A DNA stretch of 64,000 nt from Actinomycetota bacterium (GTDB taxonomy: Bacteria > Actinomycetota > Actinomycetes > Propionibacteriales > Nocardioidaceae), in NCBI GenBank assembly GCA_009701885.1, contig WLJH01000010.1:62001-126000 (forward strand), read 5' to 3'. The position numbers and the translations under genes are program-made. The notes beneath the pieces were generated by a model. The model saw only the letters and a list, made by a program, of their open reading frames with translations. It ran no database searches and had not been told where the DNA came from. Shown one piece after another: positions 34,547-44,083 of this stretch. Positions within the stretch are counted from its first letter, which is position 1; each line of letters starts with the position of its first letter.

Positions 34547-37060
34547 GTGCTCCCGCACTCGACCCCACCCGGCGCGGCCGAGGTCGTCGCCCAGCTGATG
34601 GCCCTGCGGGCGCGGGCAGGGGAACCGTCCTTCGCTGAGATCGCGCGGCGTGTGGGGCACCTCCGGGAGCAGCGCGGTCAGTCCCACACGAGGCCGGGTC
34701 GCACCACTGTCTACGACCTGTTCCGCCCCGGCCGATCGAGGGTCGACCCGGACCTGCTGCGGGACACTGCACTGGCCCTGGGAGCGAGCGAGGAGGAGGT
34801 CACCGACCTCGTCGCCGCCCGGGGATCCGCGACGGAGCGCACCACTCCGGCCGACGTCGCGCGCGCACGCCCCGGCCCCCCGGCCGGTCCCACACCGTCC
34901 TTCGGCAGGGACGAGGACGTGGCGCACCTGCTCACCGTCCTGTCCAGCGGTACGCGGGCGGTGGCGATCACCGGTCTCGGCGGCATCGGCAAGACCCACG
35001 TCGCCTCGAGGCTCGCCGAGAACCTGCTGACAAGCGGGATCGTGGAGGGGGTCCTCACGGTCGACATGCGGGGACACGACGCAGAGCTGCCGCCCTGCTC
35101 ACCGTCGGCCGCGGCCAGGGCCGTGCTCGCGGCGCTGTCCGACGCCCACGGCGGGGTGGAGCACCGGCCGATCGCCTCGCTCCACCGGCTGCTGGCGTCA
35201 CGGCCGGTGTGCGTGGTGCTCGACGACGCGCACGACGTCGAGCAGGTCGCGCCCCTGCTACCCACCACGCCAGGCCGGGCACTCGTCGTGGTGACGACGC
35301 GCACCCGGATCGAGCACCCGGCTCTGGTGTCGGTCCCGTTGTCCCCGTTGGGCACCAGCGCCACCGAGGACCTCCTGGCCCACCTGGTCGGTCACGACCG
35401 CCTGGGCCAGGACGAACCCGCTGCTCGGGAGCTGGTCGAGATGACGGGTGGGCTACCGCTCGCGGCGCAGCTGCTGGCGGCCCGGATCCGCAGCCACGGT
35501 GACTGGACGATCGGCGACCTTGCCGAGCAGCAGCGCCGGCTCCGCTCGGTGCTGCGTCTGGAGGAGCCGCTCTCCAGCGCGGTCGCTGCGGCGTACGACG
35601 GCTGCTCGGGTGCTGCCCGGCACCTGCTGCGCGCCTTCGCGTCACAACCATGCTCGACCCTGGACGTGACCGCCGCGGCGCGCGTCGCAGACCAGGCCAC
35701 CGCCCGCGCCGTCGAGGCCACCGAGGAGCTCGACCGGGCCCACCTGGTCGACGTGGAGGCAGGTCGGTTATCGCTCCACGACGTGGTGCGCACCTTCGCT
35801 CTGGCGCTCGCCGAGACCGAGGACGCGCCGTCGGCCCGCCTCGCAGCCATCGACCGGCTCTGTGACCACATGCTCGGACACCTCGCCGCATGCGTCGGGG
35901 TGCTCGGCCTTGAGCGTGAGTCCTTCGGCGGCAGCGCGGCAGGGACGGTGTCCCTCACCGAGGCGACGCCAAGCGATCGGAGCTCCGCGGAGACCTGGTT
36001 GGTCGACAACCTGCCCTCGATGCTGGAGCTGGTCGCCGCGTGTGTGGAGCAACGCCCGCACGTGGTGTGGCGAGCGGCCTCGGAGCTCGTCCCCTGGTTG
36101 CACGCGACCTGGCGGCTCGGCGACGCGGCGTGGCTGCTGGACCTGTCCCGGCAGGCCGCTGTCCGGCACGGTGACCGCCGGCTCCTCGCCGAGATCAGCC
36201 TGGCGCGCGGCACCGCCGTGACCTGGACGTCGGCTCCCCGGGAGGCGTTGGGCGACCTGGCCTTCGCCGAGCGGGCTTTCCGCGAGCTCGACGACCCGGA
36301 GAAGCGGCAGGCGGTGCTCGGGGCGCAGAGCCTGAGCAACCGGTACGCCGGGGAGCTGGCCATCGCCGCCGAGCAGGCTCTGGAGGTGCTCGACGGGCTG
36401 CCGCCAGGCCACCCCGAGCGGGTGCACCGCTGGTGGACGGCGATCAACTGCTTCACCATGCTCGGCCGGCACACCGAGGCGCGCCGCCTCGAGTCCTCCA
36501 TCCCGCCGATCGACGTCGCGGCGGGCGACCCCGCCGTCTTCGACGCCTTCTACCGCACCGAGGACCTGCTGCTGCGTCGGCGTTGGGAAGACGCGGAGCA
36601 GGAGGCGACCCGCGGCATGGCGCTGGCCGACGGGCAGGACCCTCCGGGCTCGACCTCAGGGACCGCGCGAGCCTACGGCGCGGTCGTGCTCGCCGGGGCC
36701 CGCACACACACTGGTCATGCGGGGACCGCCGCCGAGAGCCTGCGTGCCTCCGTCCGCGACGCCCAGGAATCGGGCGACCGGCAGCTCGAGCTCTACGCCA
36801 GGACGCTGCTCGGCGAGGCGCTGCTCGAGGCCGGGATGGCGGACCGGTCGCTCGTCGAGCTGGAGTCCGCGACGAAGCTCGCGCTCGAGCTGAGCAACCC
36901 CGTCGCGGAAGCCTGCATCCTCGAGGTGGCGGCCGCCAGCCACCACACCGTCGGCCACCACGAGGACGCGGCGCGGTGCCACTCCGCTGCCGCAGAGCTG
37001 TGGCAGGTCATGGGCTCTAGCCCGCACCTGCACCGCCCTCAGGACGCTCACACCGTGTAG
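34547..37060 (+). CDS. STAND NTPase: HTH-like N-terminus, NB-ARC ATPase, TPR-like C-terminus
   Basis: An 837-residue signal-transduction ATPase. Residues 10-95 look like an XRE-type helix-turn-helix (FAEIARRVGH, TVYDLFRPGRSRVDPDLL). The NB-ARC has Walker A GLGGIGKT (143-150), Walker B VCVVLDDAHD, sensor VVVTTRTRI and GGLPLAAQLLAARI. The winged-helix part follows, and residues about 480-837 are helical TPR-like repeats. This is AfsR/SARP-like architecture without the SARP transcription-activation domain. It probably acts as a nucleotide-switched regulator; its target and signal are unknown. Start GTG 34547 rests on the -10 hexamer; the frame extends 48 nt upstream. Confidence 0.85.
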   Translation: MLPHSTPPGAAEVVAQLMALRARAGEPSFAEIARRVGHLREQRGQSHTRPGRTTVYDLFRPGRSRVDPDLLRDTALALGASEEEVTDLVAARGSATERTTPADVARARPGPPAGPTPSFGRDEDVAHLLTVLSSGTRAVAITGLGGIGKTHVASRLAENLLTSGIVEGVLTVDMRGHDAELPPCSPSAAARAVLAALSDAHGGVEHRPIASLHRLLASRPVCVVLDDAHDVEQVAPLLPTTPGRALVVVTTRTRIEHPALVSVPLSPLGTSATEDLLAHLVGHDRLGQDEPAARELVEMTGGLPLAAQLLAARIRSHGDWTIGDLAEQQRRLRSVLRLEEPLSSAVAAAYDGCSGAARHLLRAFASQPCSTLDVTAAARVADQATARAVEATEELDRAHLVDVEAGRLSLHDVVRTFALALAETEDAPSARLAAIDRLCDHMLGHLAACVGVLGLERESFGGSAAGTVSLTEATPSDRSSAETWLVDNLPSMLELVAACVEQRPHVVWRAASELVPWLHATWRLGDAAWLLDLSRQAAVRHGDRRLLAEISLARGTAVTWTSAPREALGDLAFAERAFRELDDPEKRQAVLGAQSLSNRYAGELAIAAEQALEVLDGLPPGHPERVHRWWTAINCFTMLGRHTEARRLESSIPPIDVAAGDPAVFDAFYRTEDLLLRRRWEDAEQEATRGMALADGQDPPGSTSGTARAYGAVVLAGARTHTGHAGTAAESLRASVRDAQESGDRQLELYARTLLGEALLEAGMADRSLVELESATKLALELSNPVAEACILEVAAASHHTVGHHEDAARCHSAAAELWQVMGSSPHLHRPQDAHTV

Positions 37061-37069
37061 ACCTGGCGT

Positions 37070-37345
37070 TCAGCACCGCCAGCCGAACAAGCTCGTGTCG
37101 TAGGTCGAGGTGGCCAGCGGGAACTGACTCCCGTCGGGGAAGCGGACGGAGACACGCAGTGTCAGTCTGCGCCCGTAGTGCTCGGAAGCTTCGGGATCGT
37201 TCCACAGGTACGTGTACGTCCCGCTCCGCCGCGAACGCGGCTGGGCCGACTTCGGCTGTTCGGACTTGTTCGGATACCCGCGGCACCGCGGTCCGACGAT
37301 CCAACCCGGTTCAGGCGGCAGCTGCCGTTGGCGCCGCCGCTTCAT
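37070..37345 (-). CDS. hypothetical protein, 91 aa
   Basis: A small basic protein: KRRRQRQLPPEPGWIVG at the start and a C-terminal stretch GTYTYLWNDPEASEHYGRR then VSVRFPDGSQFPL that looks like beta strands. GC3 is high in this frame, supporting coding. It converges with the STAND gene (9 nt gap). I do not recognise the family. The ATG at 37345 is the first plausible start. Confidence 0.45.
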   Translation of the reverse strand: MKRRRQRQLPPEPGWIVGPRCRGYPNKSEQPKSAQPRSRRSGTYTYLWNDPEASEHYGRRLTLRVSVRFPDGSQFPLATSTYDTSLFGWRC

Positions 37346-37407
37346 CACGATCCGTCGTCGGCGAAACCGGCGCCCGTTCTCTGGTAGGCGCGCCGACCGG
37401 CGAGCGC

Positions 37408-37512
37408 TCAGTCCTCGGTGAAGTTCCCCGCCTGGCACACCCGGCACCACACGTCGTCGCACGCGACGACGGGCGCGAGGACAGAGGCCGACTCGACTCC
37501 CGCAACGGTCAT
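37408..37512 (-). CDS. possible small Cys-containing protein, 34 aa
   Basis: A 34-codon ORF ending CDDVWCRVCQAGNFTED; the three Cys residues suggest a metal-binding knuckle. A CAGAGT hexamer lies 7 nt before its ATG, the same geometry as other starts here. It is very short and could be chance. Confidence 0.3.
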   Translation of the reverse strand: MTVAGVESASVLAPVVACDDVWCRVCQAGNFTED

Positions 37513-37585
37513 GGGCGGGACTCTGCCCCATGAGGGCCGGATCGAACCAGAGGGTCCCGGTGAGTCGCGCCACGGAGCGCGCGCC

Positions 37586-38893
37586 TCACGTCCGCCGGGT
37601 GAAGACGACGCGGTTGTCCCCCGTGACCCGATGCTCGTACGCCGGGTCGTGCACCCGCCGGTGGTGGCTGGGACACAGCAACCGTCCGCGGGCGAGGTCG
37701 GTGCGGCCGCCGGTCGACCACGGGTCGTCGTGATGGGCGTGGCAGAACCAGGCCGCCGTACGGCAACCCTCGGCGGTGCACCCGCCGTCCCGCGCGCCCA
37801 GCGCGATGACCTGCGCTGTGGTGAAGAAGCGCTGTTTCCGCCCCTGGTCGAGCACCTGGCCCTTGCCGCCGAGCACGACGGGCACGATCCCGGCCTCGCA
37901 CGCGAGCCGACGAGCGGTGTGGGCTGCGACCCGGTCGCCGGTGTCGAGCACCGCCGAGGCCAGCCCGCCCTGCAACGTCTCCAGCGTCATCGTCACCACG
38001 ACCGTCGCGCCGGTGCCGCCGACCTTCGGCGCCTCGCGCCCGTCGAGCCGCTCCAGCAGCTCGCAGAACGCCCGGCCCAGCTCGTCCGCCGTCGTACGCC
38101 GCTGCGGCTCGCCACGCAACACGGCGCCGTCGGGGCAATCGGCCTCCGGCTCGTCCGCAGCAGGCGCCGGCCGGTCGTGCACGACGAGCGCCATCAGCAT
38201 CTTGCGCAGCATCGCGGCGTGCAGCTCGGGGACGACGAACCGCCCGTGCACCCGCCCGGACCCGTCCGGGGTCAGCGTCAGCTTCGTCGCGCGCTCGGCA
38301 TCCTTCTCGGCCGCCGCCAGCTGTGCGGCCTCGTGCGCCTCGCCGACCTCGGGCGCGACGAGCGCGAGCACCCGGTCCCCCAGCACCCGCAGGTCGTCCG
38401 CGTCGTGGGCGGCCGCCAGCTCGACCAGCGTCCGCTCCGCCTCGGCGACCACCCAGGTCGGCAGGTCCGAGGGCAGGTCCTCCAGCGCCCGCACGACCAC
38501 CGTGGCCTGCTCGAGGTTGACCCAGCCCGCAGCCATCGCCCCGCGCAGCACCGCGAACCGACCCAGTGCCTCGGCCAGGTGCACCGCACGCCGGGCGGCA
38601 CGCCGCGTCGTCCGCGTCGCGTGCGCGAGCCAGGTGGCGGTCGTGGTCGCACCGGTCGGCTCCTCGACCCGCACCTCGGCAGCATGCGCGACGACCCGGT
38701 GCTTGAGCTCGGCGACCTGCGCCTCGAGCGCCGACAGGGCCACCAGCGAGTCAGCCACGGTGGCCTGGTCGAGCCCCAGCAACGATGCCTCGCCGAGCTC
38801 GGCCAGGGCAGCACCCGCGACCGCGACACCGCGGTCCACGACGTGCTGCCCGAGAGCTTCCATGTGGTCCAGACAACCAGCGGGCACCGACAC
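37586..38893 (-). CDS. DUF222 / HNH endonuclease (13E12 repeat family)
   Basis: A 435-residue protein. The N-terminal two thirds are the helical, Ala-rich DUF222 domain. The C-terminus has the HNH domain: GCTAEGCRTAAWFCHAHHDD and LLCPSHHRRVH with paired Cys and His. This multi-copy family is characteristic of Nocardioides and Mycobacterium relatives; its role is uncertain and some copies behave as mobile or repetitive DNA. The start is taken at a GTG; the Met ten residues on is another candidate. Confidence 0.88.
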   Translation of the reverse strand: MSVPAGCLDHMEALGQHVVDRGVAVAGAALAELGEASLLGLDQATVADSLVALSALEAQVAELKHRVVAHAAEVRVEEPTGATTTATWLAHATRTTRRAARRAVHLAEALGRFAVLRGAMAAGWVNLEQATVVVRALEDLPSDLPTWVVAEAERTLVELAAAHDADDLRVLGDRVLALVAPEVGEAHEAAQLAAAEKDAERATKLTLTPDGSGRVHGRFVVPELHAAMLRKMLMALVVHDRPAPAADEPEADCPDGAVLRGEPQRRTTADELGRAFCELLERLDGREAPKVGGTGATVVVTMTLETLQGGLASAVLDTGDRVAAHTARRLACEAGIVPVVLGGKGQVLDQGRKQRFFTTAQVIALGARDGGCTAEGCRTAAWFCHAHHDDPWSTGGRTDLARGRLLCPSHHRRVHDPAYEHRVTGDNRVVFTRRT

Positions 38894-39057
38894 TGATGAT
38901 GTTCAGGCCCCGAGGGTCGTGACTCCGGCACCGACAAGGGGTCCTCCACAGGCGACCGGACAGGCGTTACCCGACCGTGACCTGAGGCCCCTTTCTCCAC
39001 AAGCCGGAGTCCGTCGACCCAGCTGACTCGGTTGCAACACGTTGCAAGCGAGTCGCC

Positions 39058-39261
39058 TCAGCCCCGCCGCCACCCCCACGCCAGCGCCCCGACCCCGATC
39101 GCCCAGACGCCCAGCACCGGCACGTCCCCCTGGTGCAGCCCGTGCCCCCGGAAGTCCACCAGCACCCGCCCCATCGCTGCCGACGGCACGACGAGCAGCA
39201 TCAGGGTCAGCAGGGTGAGGCACGCCCCGGCGACGAGCAGGACGAGGCGGTGGGCAGACAC
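39058..39261 (-). CDS. small membrane protein, 67 aa
   Basis: A 67-residue protein with two hydrophobic helices (about residues 5-25 and 44-62) joined by a polar loop, ending in GWRRG. GTG start 6 nt after TAGGGT, which supports it being expressed. No family recognised. Confidence 0.55.
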   Translation of the reverse strand: MSAHRLVLLVAGACLTLLTLMLLVVPSAAMGRVLVDFRGHGLHQGDVPVLGVWAIGVGALAWGWRRG

Positions 39262-39267
39262 CGCGCC

Positions 39268-39273
39268 ACCCTA
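39268..39273 (-). promoter_or_regulatory. -10 hexamer TAGGGT of the 67-aa membrane protein gene
   Basis: TAGGGT-N6-GTG on the minus strand. Confidence 0.45.
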
Positions 39274-39395
39274 CGGCGGTGCGGTCACAGTCCGCGCGCG
39301 GCACCCGCCTGCGGGCCGGGAGAGCCGTTCGCAGGGCACCGAGCCAGGCACGAGCCGAGGCATCCAGCCCCGACCCGCCCTCGGCCCGCGGAACC

Positions 39396-41675
39396 TCACA
39401 CCCCAGCCGGGAACCTCTCCCAGACCCGGTGGGAGGCCATGAGCCCACTGACCTCACCGAGGACCCCGGCGGCCGACTCGCCAACGACCACACCGGCAGC
39501 CTCCGACATCCCGAGCGAGGCCAGGACCGACGACCCCTCACCCCAGGCCCCGATCACCTTCGCGTGCCGGAAGCACTCCTCCAGCAGCAGCGCCACCCGC
39601 GGGTCGAGGGCGGCGACGGCCTCGCCGGCCCGGGCGTCCCGCGCCGGCAGCGCGTCGGGCGCGGGCGGGACGGCGCCGGCCACGAGCACCGCGTCGAGCT
39701 CGATCGAGCGCACCGTGGCAAAGGTGCGCTGCACCCCGACCGAGCCGACCTCCCCTCCGTGCGGCGCGACGACCAGCGGCACCGCCCCGGCGGCGAGCAG
39801 CGTGCGGCGTACCTCCTCGACGCCGTCCAGCTCACCGGAGGGGTCGACCACGATCCCCACCATCCGCCCGTCCGGCGGCCACTCGCCGCCCAGCTGCGAC
39901 AGCGCCGGGCTGGGCGCCACGTCGGGGACGGCGAGCGACGACGAGGGCGCGGAAAGCCCCAACCCCGTGGCGACCTGCTGGCACAGGTCGGCGTCGATCT
40001 CCGCCAGGCACTGCAGCTGGCGCTCCTTGACCGCCTGCTCGTAGCACTTGCCGAGCTCGAAGGTGTAGGCGTGGATGATGTGCTCCTGCTCGACCGGGGT
40101 CATGGAGCGGTAGAACATCCGGGTCTGGCTGTAGTGGTCGTCGTACGACGCCGGGTTGGCCCGCACCTTCCGCGCGGCCGGCACCTGCACCGGCACGTCG
40201 ACGAAGGCGCCGTCCTCGGCCCCGGCGAAGAACGGGCAGCCGCCGTCGAGCGAGTTCGGCTTGTACGGCGCGACCCCGCCGTGGACCGCGTGCTGGTGGT
40301 AGCCGTCGCGGTGGTTGTCGTTGACCGCCACGTGCGGGCGGTTGATCGGGATCTGGTTGAAGTTCGGCCCGGCGAGCCGGGTGAGCTGGGTGTCGAGGTA
40401 GGAGAAGTTGCGCGCCGCGAGCAGCGGGTCGTCGGTGATGTCGATGCCCGGCACGAGGTGACCGGTGTGGAAGGCGACCTGCTCGGTCTCGGCGAAGAAG
40501 TTGGTCGGGTTGCCGTGCAGGGTCATGGTGCCGACCACCTGCACCGGGGCCAGCTCCTCGGGGACGATCTTGGTGGGGTCCAGCAGGTCGATGCCCTCGA
40601 AGGTCTGGTCGGGGGTGTCGGGGAAGAGCTGCAGCCCGAGGTCCCACTGCGGGTGGGCGCCGGACTCGATCGCGTCGTAGAGGTCGCGCCGGTGGAAGTC
40701 GGGGTCGAAGCCGCCGGCGAGCTGCGCCTCCTCCCAGGTCAGCGAGTGCACTCCGAGGCGGGGCTTCCAGTGGAACTTGCACAGCGTCGTACCCCCCTCG
40801 GCGTCGACGAGCCGGAAGGTGTGGACCCCGAAGCCCTCCATCATCCGGAAGGAGCGCGGGATGCCCCGGTCGGACATGTTCCACATCGTGTGGTGCTGGG
40901 CCTCGGTGTGCAGGGAGACGAAGTCCCAGAAGGTGTCGTGCGCGCTCTGCGCCTGCGGGATCTCGCGGTCGGGGTGCGGCTTGCCGGCGTGGACGACGTC
41001 GGGGAACTTGATGCCGTCCTGGATGAAGAAGACCGGGATGTTGTTGCCGACCAGATCCCAGTTGCCCTCGCGGGTGTAGAACTTCGTCGCGAAGCCGCGG
41101 GTGTCGCGCACCGTGTCCGCCGAGCCGCGCGAGCCGAGCACCGTGGAGAAGCGCACGAAGACCGGCGTCTCCTCGCCCTGCGCGAAGACCGCGGCGCGGC
41201 TCACCGAGCTCGCGGCACCGTTGGCCACGAACGTGCCGTGCGCCCCGGCCCCGCGGGCGTGCACCACGCGCTCGGGGATCCGCTCGTGGTCGAAGTGCAT
41301 GATCTTCTCGCGCAGGTGATGGTCCGAGAGCAGCGTCGGACCCCGCTCACCCGCCTTCAGCGAGTGGTCGCTGTCGCCGATCCGTACGCCGGTGGCGGTC
41401 GTCAGGTAGGCGCCCTGCTGCGCGCTGGCGGTCGGCGGGTCGGCGCTCTCCGCGCCCGTCGGCGACATCGGCCTCGGCTGGGCCTGGTCGTCCTTGGGCG
41501 GCAGCGGCTCCCGCGGCTCGGTCGGCTCCTCGACGGTGGGCGTGCCGCTGCCGGGCGAGCCCGGGATCGGCGGCTCCAGGAGGCTGGCGGCCTTCTCGGC
41601 GACGGCGCCGGCGGCGTCCTCGACCTTGTCCCCGACCGCCTTCGCGGTCTGCTTGATCGTGTCCTTGGCATCCAT
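39396..41675 (-). CDS. katE: large-subunit heme catalase (HPII/KatE type)
   Basis: A 759-residue monofunctional catalase splitting hydrogen peroxide. The catalytic His lies in ERVVHARGAGAHG and the Asn in DLVGNNIPVFFIQD; the heme-side Tyr is in ARNFSYLDTQLTRL. The extra C-terminal domain (about residues 610-759, DJ-1/PfpI-like: GIVVDPSGELDGVEE, KVIGAWGEG) marks the large-subunit clade. The first 70 residues are a charged leader with DKVEDAAGAVAEK helices. A strong RBS (GGAGGGA) precedes the ATG. Confidence 0.94.
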   Translation of the reverse strand: MDAKDTIKQTAKAVGDKVEDAAGAVAEKAASLLEPPIPGSPGSGTPTVEEPTEPREPLPPKDDQAQPRPMSPTGAESADPPTASAQQGAYLTTATGVRIGDSDHSLKAGERGPTLLSDHHLREKIMHFDHERIPERVVHARGAGAHGTFVANGAASSVSRAAVFAQGEETPVFVRFSTVLGSRGSADTVRDTRGFATKFYTREGNWDLVGNNIPVFFIQDGIKFPDVVHAGKPHPDREIPQAQSAHDTFWDFVSLHTEAQHHTMWNMSDRGIPRSFRMMEGFGVHTFRLVDAEGGTTLCKFHWKPRLGVHSLTWEEAQLAGGFDPDFHRRDLYDAIESGAHPQWDLGLQLFPDTPDQTFEGIDLLDPTKIVPEELAPVQVVGTMTLHGNPTNFFAETEQVAFHTGHLVPGIDITDDPLLAARNFSYLDTQLTRLAGPNFNQIPINRPHVAVNDNHRDGYHQHAVHGGVAPYKPNSLDGGCPFFAGAEDGAFVDVPVQVPAARKVRANPASYDDHYSQTRMFYRSMTPVEQEHIIHAYTFELGKCYEQAVKERQLQCLAEIDADLCQQVATGLGLSAPSSSLAVPDVAPSPALSQLGGEWPPDGRMVGIVVDPSGELDGVEEVRRTLLAAGAVPLVVAPHGGEVGSVGVQRTFATVRSIELDAVLVAGAVPPAPDALPARDARAGEAVAALDPRVALLLEECFRHAKVIGAWGEGSSVLASLGMSEAAGVVVGESAAGVLGEVSGLMASHRVWERFPAGV

Positions 41676-41857
41676 GCGTGGTCCCTCCTCGAGCGGGCAA
41701 GTAGGCGCCCGGTACCCAGCCGCTGAGCACTGAGCCGTCCTCGCTGCGGGCCCCGCCCGGCCCCGAGGACCTGCCGTACGTCGGTCGCCGACGGCCTGCC
41801 GCAGGCACCGACGCCGCGCGTTGTGGTCGATGCGCCCGGCCGTGTTTCACTCGGTGC

Positions 41858-43237
41858 GTGCACGCTCGGGTCATGGGGAGCCGGCGGCTGCGCGCTGCCG
41901 TCCGGACCACCGCCACGGCCGCGGCGGCCGCCCTGCTGCTGACCCTGGCGCCCGGCCACCAGAGCTCGACGACGGAGATGGTCCTGGCCGCCGAGACCGG
42001 CCAGCGCGCCGCGGCCGACCCCGGTGACCGCCCGACCGTCCGCGGCCTGCCGAGGGTCGACGGCGCCTATCGCTTCGTCTCCCACCCCGACTTCCTCAAC
42101 CAGGACGTCGGCGACGTGCGGAGCAGCCCGTTCTGGCGCCGGGGCATGCCCACCAGCACCAACGCCAGCTACGAGGCCTCCCTCGACCACGTCATCGGCC
42201 AGATGCTCCGCCACGACCCGCAGTCGCTGCTCGTGGCCGGCGACATGGTCGAGGGCGCCTGGGGCCAGGACGTGACCGGCGCCGGTGTCTTCGGCCCCAC
42301 CCGCACGGTCGACCAGCGACGCCGAGCCGTCCGCGAGGCCGCGAAGGTCTACCTCAAGCAGTGGCACGCACGGTTCGCAGAGCGAGGGCTCCCGGTCTAC
42401 CCCGCGATCGGTGACCACGAGATCGGCGACGACCCGTGGCGCCCGACCGGCAACCCCGACCAGGACGCCTGGCTGCGGTTCAAGAGCAAGCACCTGTGGC
42501 TGTGGAAGGGCGTCGCCTCCCGTTGGCTCTACCCCGACGTCCGCGCGGCCGAGCGGACCCACGGCGGCGACCTGCGCCGGGTCGGTGCGGTCTCGCACCC
42601 GCCGCGCGGGCAGGCGCGGCACACGGCGTACGCGACCCGGCTCAGCCCGGACCTGCTGCTCGTCTCCGTTGACGTCTTCCGCCCGCGCCCCGGCGGCGGG
42701 GTCACCGTGCTCCTCGACGAGGACCAGCGCCGCTGGCTGTCCACGACCCTGCGACGCGCGAAGAAGCAGCGCGTCCCGTGGGTGGTCGTGCAGGGCCACA
42801 CGCCGGTGATGGGTCCGGTGCGCACGCGGTTCTCCTCGGCGCTGACCTACGGCGGCAGCGACCTGCTCGGCCTCATGCGCCGCCACGACGTCGACGTCTA
42901 CCTCACCGGCGAGGTGCACGACCACACCGTCACGCGTCGCCGCGGGCTGGTGCAGGTCGCGCACGGCGGGCTGTTCTACCGCGGGGAGTCGTCGTACGTC
43001 GTCGGGCAGGCGACCCCCGACCGGCTGCTCCTGGAGACCCGCTACCTCGACGGCCGCCCCCGCTTCGGCGGCGGCAAGCTGTGGTCGACCGAGGGCGGCA
43101 ACGGCCCGGTGCGGGTCACCTACGACCGGCCCTCGCGGGTGGTCGGCGCCTACGCCCTCGAGCGCCGCGGCAGGCCCGCCGACGGCAACCGGGTCGTCAC
43201 GAAGCGCGGGATCTCCGGCATCCCGTTCCGCGGCTGA
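41858..43237 (+). CDS. secreted calcineurin-like metallophosphoesterase
   Basis: A 459-residue protein with an N-terminal signal peptide (RRLRAAVRTT then an Ala/Leu-rich core). Calcineurin-fold motifs: VAGDMVE, IGDHEIGDD in place of GNHE, VVQGHTPV, and TGEVHDHT in place of GHxH. It would bind two metal ions and hydrolyse a phosphate ester outside the cell or at its surface. An ATG five codons in is an alternative start. It diverges from katE. Confidence 0.8.
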   Translation: MHARVMGSRRLRAAVRTTATAAAAALLLTLAPGHQSSTTEMVLAAETGQRAAADPGDRPTVRGLPRVDGAYRFVSHPDFLNQDVGDVRSSPFWRRGMPTSTNASYEASLDHVIGQMLRHDPQSLLVAGDMVEGAWGQDVTGAGVFGPTRTVDQRRRAVREAAKVYLKQWHARFAERGLPVYPAIGDHEIGDDPWRPTGNPDQDAWLRFKSKHLWLWKGVASRWLYPDVRAAERTHGGDLRRVGAVSHPPRGQARHTAYATRLSPDLLLVSVDVFRPRPGGGVTVLLDEDQRRWLSTTLRRAKKQRVPWVVVQGHTPVMGPVRTRFSSALTYGGSDLLGLMRRHDVDVYLTGEVHDHTVTRRRGLVQVAHGGLFYRGESSYVVGQATPDRLLLETRYLDGRPRFGGGKLWSTEGGNGPVRVTYDRPSRVVGAYALERRGRPADGNRVVTKRGISGIPFRG

Positions 43238-43249
43238 ACGGGCGCACGC

Positions 43250-43912
43250 CTACGTCGGCTGCGTGACCCGGATCCCGATGGCGCACAGCGGCAGCGCCGC
43301 CAGCAGCACCGAGGCCTGCGAGACCCAGTCGGGCGCGGCGCGGGCCCCGAGGGAGACGACGACGTGGGCGAGGAGCAGCGCCGGCACCCACAACCCGATG
43401 ACCTCGGTGCCTGCGCGCAGCAGCGCCACCGCCAGCAGCAGCTCACCGATGTAGAACGCCCCGATCCAGATCGCGACGAAGGTCAGCAGCCCGGCCTCGT
43501 CGGAGACCTCGGCGAGCGCCTCGGCGTCCACGGAGTCGGTGACCACCAGCGAGCGGAGGAAGACCAGCATCGCGGCGTACGCCGCCGTCCCGATGTACCC
43601 GATCGCCAGCACCGCGCACGCCGCCATCGTCGTGCGCCGCCCCGGCCCGCGCACGAGCACGATGATCGAGGGGAGCCCCAGCACCAGGCCGACCGAGGCG
43701 ATGAAGAACATCAGCGCCCCGCCCAGCCAGCGCCCGCTGGCCTCCTCGACGATCATCAGCGTCGCGGCGGCGTCGTCGCCGTTCTGGGTCAGCACGCTCG
43801 CGAGCAGCAGCGCCATCGCCCCGGTCACCAGGGCGGCAGCGCTGATGGGCAGCCAGTCGTGGACCCTCACAAGCCGCACACTCTTCCAGTCAGGCTGCAC
43901 CTGTCCACTCAT
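43250..43912 (-). CDS. polytopic membrane protein, unknown function
   Basis: A 220-residue protein with about six hydrophobic helices spread along its length, hydrophilic loops and no motif I recognise. Converges with the metallophosphoesterase gene. Start placed at the ATG at 43912, after a G-rich RBS-like run; an upstream in-frame start exists but adds low-quality sequence. Confidence 0.65.
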   Translation of the reverse strand: MSGQVQPDWKSVRLVRVHDWLPISAAALVTGAMALLLASVLTQNGDDAAATLMIVEEASGRWLGGALMFFIASVGLVLGLPSIIVLVRGPGRRTTMAACAVLAIGYIGTAAYAAMLVFLRSLVVTDSVDAEALAEVSDEAGLLTFVAIWIGAFYIGELLLAVALLRAGTEVIGLWVPALLLAHVVVSLGARAAPDWVSQASVLLAALPLCAIGIRVTQPT

Positions 43913-43980
43913 CCCCCCGGACGGACTCACCCCAAAGAGCTCGCGCTGGTGGCGGTGCGAGACGCCCGCGTGCACCCCTG

Positions 43981-44018
43981 GTCGTGCAGGCGAGCGCCAG
44001 CGGGCCGTCGCCGAGGCC
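43981..44018. repeat. degenerate dispersed repeat (gcaggcgagcgcc...)
   Basis: It begins gtcgtgcaggcgagcgcc and ends ccgtcgccgaggccc, a worn copy of the second repeat subtype. Confidence 0.5.
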
Positions 44019-44070
44019 CGGCAACCAGCCCACCACCCGCAACCCCAGCCCCGACGACCGCCGGCACCGA

Positions 44071-44076
44071 TACGCT
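44071..44076 (+). promoter_or_regulatory. -10 hexamer TACGCT of the SGNH-like gene
   Basis: TACGCT-N7-GTG. Confidence 0.5.
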
Positions 44077-44083
44077 CCCGCCC

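Noticed and set aside
37586..38893. The DUF222/HNH gene as a homing endonuclease or IS
   Set aside because: No terminal repeats, target duplication or interrupted host gene can be seen; kept as a family member of uncertain role.
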